Assembly: GCA_002323795.1 (NCBI GenBank) | Contig: DCPZ01000087.1 | Location: 1 to 45,860, forward strand | Length of the DNA stretch: 45,860 nt | Reading direction: 5' to 3' | DNA from: Flavobacteriales bacterium UBA1531 | GTDB taxonomy: Bacteria > Bacteroidota > Bacteroidia > Flavobacteriales_D > Sanyastnellaceae | Shown: positions 44,070-45,860 of the stretch, piece by piece | Numbering within the stretch: position 1 is the first letter of the stretch | How the letters are laid out: each line of letters starts with the position of its first letter | Program-made: the position numbers and the translations under genes | Notes under the pieces: generated by a model | Databases searched by the model: none | What the model saw: only the letters and a program-made list of their open reading frames with translations | Told to the model about the DNA's origin: nothing

Positions 44070-45278
44070 ATGAAAAGAGTGGCAGTCATCGGTGGCGGAG
44101 CAGCGGGGTTTTTTGCGGCACTTTCCGCCTCGGAGCACGAACCGTCTTGTGCAGTCGTTCTCTTTGAGAAGTCCGACAAAGTGCTGGCCAAAGTGAAAGT
44201 ATCCGGTGGAGGCCGTTGCAATGTGACAAATGCCACCTTCAAAACCGGACAACTGATCAAAAATTATCCACGCGGCAGCAAGCCCTTGAGGAAAACCTTC
44301 CCTCAGTTTGAAACGCAGGATACCGTTGACTGGTTTACCAGCCGTGGCGTCAAATTGAAGACAGAATCTGATGGCCGCATGTTTCCTGCCTCCGATTCTT
44401 CACAAAGCATCATTGATTGCTTGATGGCCCAAGTGCATAAAGCCGGCATTGAAATCCGCATGCGCACACCGGTGAAAAGCATCACGCCGCAGGACGATGG
44501 GATCTTGGTAAACGAGGAAGCCTTCGACGCTGTGATCGTCGCAACGGGTGGCAGTCCGAAGTCGAGCGGGTTTGATTGGCTGGCTGCATTGGGGCACAGC
44601 ATTACACAGCCCGTGCCCTCCTTATTCACTTTCAACATGCCCGAGGAAACGGTCAAAGAAATGATGGGGCTGGTCGTAAAAAAAGCCTTGGTCCGCATCC
44701 AAGGAACCAAACTCTCACATCAAGGGCCTGTACTCATCACGCATTGGGGCATGAGCGGACCAGCGGTACTCAAACTTTCAGCTTGGGGCGCGAGGGAATT
44801 GCAATCACGCGGGTATGCCTTCAACATTCAGGTCAATTGGATTGGCATTGCCAACGAAATTGAAGTCAATGAGCATCTGAATGCATGGCTTCCCACAAAC
44901 CGCAAGAAGAAACTGGCCAACGCCTGCCCTTTTGACTTGCCCAAAAATTTTTGGCTTTACCTCATCGGCAAGGCCGAGCTATCATCCGACAGCTTGTGGC
45001 TCGAAATGAGTAAGAAATCACGCAACAAATTGATCAACACCCTGCTCAACGACATCTATGCCGTAAAGGGGAAAACTACATTCAAAGAAGAGTTTGTGAC
45101 CTGTGGCGGCATCAACACGAGCGAGGTAGACTTTCAGACGATGCAAAGCTGCATGATACCTAGGTTGTATTTCGCAGGGGAAGTCCTCGACGTCGATGGG
45201 ATCACCGGTGGGTTCAATTTTCAAGCAGCTTGGTCCACCGGATTTGTGGCAGGAAAAAATGCTGTTCGGATCAAATGA
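44070..45278 (+). CDS. HI0933-family FAD/NAD(P)-binding flavoprotein
   Basis: A 402-residue predicted flavoprotein. The dinucleotide-binding motif GGGAAG is at residues 8-13 (MKRVAVIGGGAAGFFA), followed by KVKVSGGGRCNVTNA near 45-60, which is characteristic of the HI0933/YhiN family. The C-terminal part has LYFAGEVLDVDGITGGFNFQ near 370-390, the usual FAD-contacting end. Reaction unknown for the family. The ATG at 44070 is better than the upstream 44046 start because it gives the normal N-terminus. Follows the esterase by 39 bases but is unrelated in function. Confidence 0.9.
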   Translation: MKRVAVIGGGAAGFFAALSASEHEPSCAVVLFEKSDKVLAKVKVSGGGRCNVTNATFKTGQLIKNYPRGSKPLRKTFPQFETQDTVDWFTSRGVKLKTESDGRMFPASDSSQSIIDCLMAQVHKAGIEIRMRTPVKSITPQDDGILVNEEAFDAVIVATGGSPKSSGFDWLAALGHSITQPVPSLFTFNMPEETVKEMMGLVVKKALVRIQGTKLSHQGPVLITHWGMSGPAVLKLSAWGARELQSRGYAFNIQVNWIGIANEIEVNEHLNAWLPTNRKKKLANACPFDLPKNFWLYLIGKAELSSDSLWLEMSKKSRNKLINTLLNDIYAVKGKTTFKEEFVTCGGINTSEVDFQTMQSCMIPRLYFAGEVLDVDGITGGFNFQAAWSTGFVAGKNAVRIK

Positions 45279-45317
45279 GGAGATTCGAGCGCGACAACTT
45301 TAGTGGTCGAAACTGAA

Positions 45318-45860
45318 TTACTCGTTCAATTCTGTTGAGCATTCGCTCCCGAAATCCGCGAGCAACATGAGTAAATCAGCGATGCTTACAATTCCATCTT
45401 GATTCACATCGGTTGGGCAGCTCGGATCGAGCACGCAGGTTTGCGACGTTGCGTCCCAAACAGTTCCATCACCGCACGTGTTTTGAACGTAAATGCACGT
45501 GTCATCGCTTTCGATGGCATCTGGCTGAAAATTGCACGCCAATGGATCGATGCAACCGGCATACAAACACGAACCATCATCGAAATTCGGATCCTGACCA
45601 ACAAGAGGAACAGCGAGCCAAGACTGCTCGCTTACTATCGGGTTTTGATTGTTAAAATCAGGTGCTGTGTAAGCAAGGGTAGCATTCTCATTTTGCATAC
45701 CAATGATGAGTGCATCATCGTTCCATCCCGAACATGATGAGCGATTGACCACATGAAACTCAATTACATTGGAAGTTTCATGCAAGATGAGCTGTGCGCT
45801 AACAAATTGATCTTGGCATGCGCCCAAAGACCCAAAAACACAAAGTTCATTCCAACTAAT
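45318..45860 (-). CDS. Secreted protein with nidogen-like region, GCTD repeat and dockerin-like end (5' end missing)
   Basis: The frame is open from the window edge to a stop at 45318, so only the last 180 residues are visible. The start is outside; the internal TTG at 45827 is not a real start. The first 85 residues (FVSAQLILHETSNVIEFHVV, then a WNDD...LIIGMQNE stretch) resemble the nidogen-like domain of the 23263 protein. One Cys repeat follows (GCIDPLACNFQPDAIESDDT). The last 25 residues (DVNQDGIVSIADLLMLLADF) form a dockerin-like EF-hand segment, ending GSECSTELNE with no T9SS tail. Confidence 0.75.
   Translation of the reverse strand: MSWNELCVFGSLGACQDQFVSAQLILHETSNVIEFHVVNRSSCSGWNDDALIIGMQNENATLAYTAPDFNNQNPIVSEQSWLAVPLVGQDPNFDDGSCLYAGCIDPLACNFQPDAIESDDTCIYVQNTCGDGTVWDATSQTCVLDPSCPTDVNQDGIVSIADLLMLLADFGSECSTELNE

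Overview
The window reads as a chromosomal segment of a marine or other aquatic Bacteroidota, most likely Flavobacteriales (Crocinitomicaceae/Cryomorphaceae/Schleiferiaceae-like). The evidence is a set of large secreted proteins with type IX secretion (T9SS) C-terminal sorting tails, SprB-type repeats, a gliding-motility-associated C-terminal domain, Cys-rich GCTDxxACNYDxxATxDDGSC repeats, DUF5723- and DUF5777-like proteins, TAnnTTTG-type -7 promoter elements and almost no Shine-Dalgarno sequences. No mobile element, CRISPR array, tRNA or rRNA was recognised.

Layout. (a) 1-11679, minus strand: four consecutive secreted T9SS cargo genes. Three of them carry an unrecognised N-terminal module (five copies in total); two also carry long GCTD repeat arrays, and the fourth carries four carbohydrate-binding-like E-set modules. 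A strong terminator follows each of the three complete cargo genes at 2137, 7343 and 9904. (b) 11798-16204: a hotdog thioesterase and a small membrane protein diverge from a 43-bp near-perfect palindrome containing both start codons and a -7-like element on each strand; then HU, TrmH, a MATE transporter and Fmt on the plus strand. (c) 16238-20461: an NlpC/P60 hydrolase coupled to a thiolase, an orphan terminator hairpin, a 61-codon-scale small gene with its own terminator, an RluA-like protein lacking the catalytic Asp, and YebC. (d) 20602-23221: a plus-strand operon of a c-type cytochrome lipoprotein, a YceI-like protein, a DUF5777-like barrel and another outer-membrane barrel. (e) 23263-29730: a 1061-residue gliding-type surface protein diverging from glutathione peroxidase and an M14 peptidase. 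(f) 29733-36904: a WYL regulator, a DUF5723 barrel/lipoprotein pair, an M15 peptidase and a divergent photolyase/cryptochrome. (g) 36972-45860: an NTF2/E-set lipoprotein, a fasciclin T9SS protein, two paralogous secreted esterases flanking a small porin-like barrel and an integral membrane protein, an HI0933-type flavoprotein, and a truncated secreted protein ending in a dockerin-like segment.

Working together: most of the coding length is devoted to the cell surface (T9SS cargo, outer-membrane barrels, lipoproteins, secreted esterases and peptidases), interleaved with housekeeping functions. The most novel material is the repeated N-terminal module of the cargo genes, the palindromic bidirectional start region at 12252-12294, the pseudoenzyme-like RluA relative, and the shared E-set-plus-Cys-tail module.
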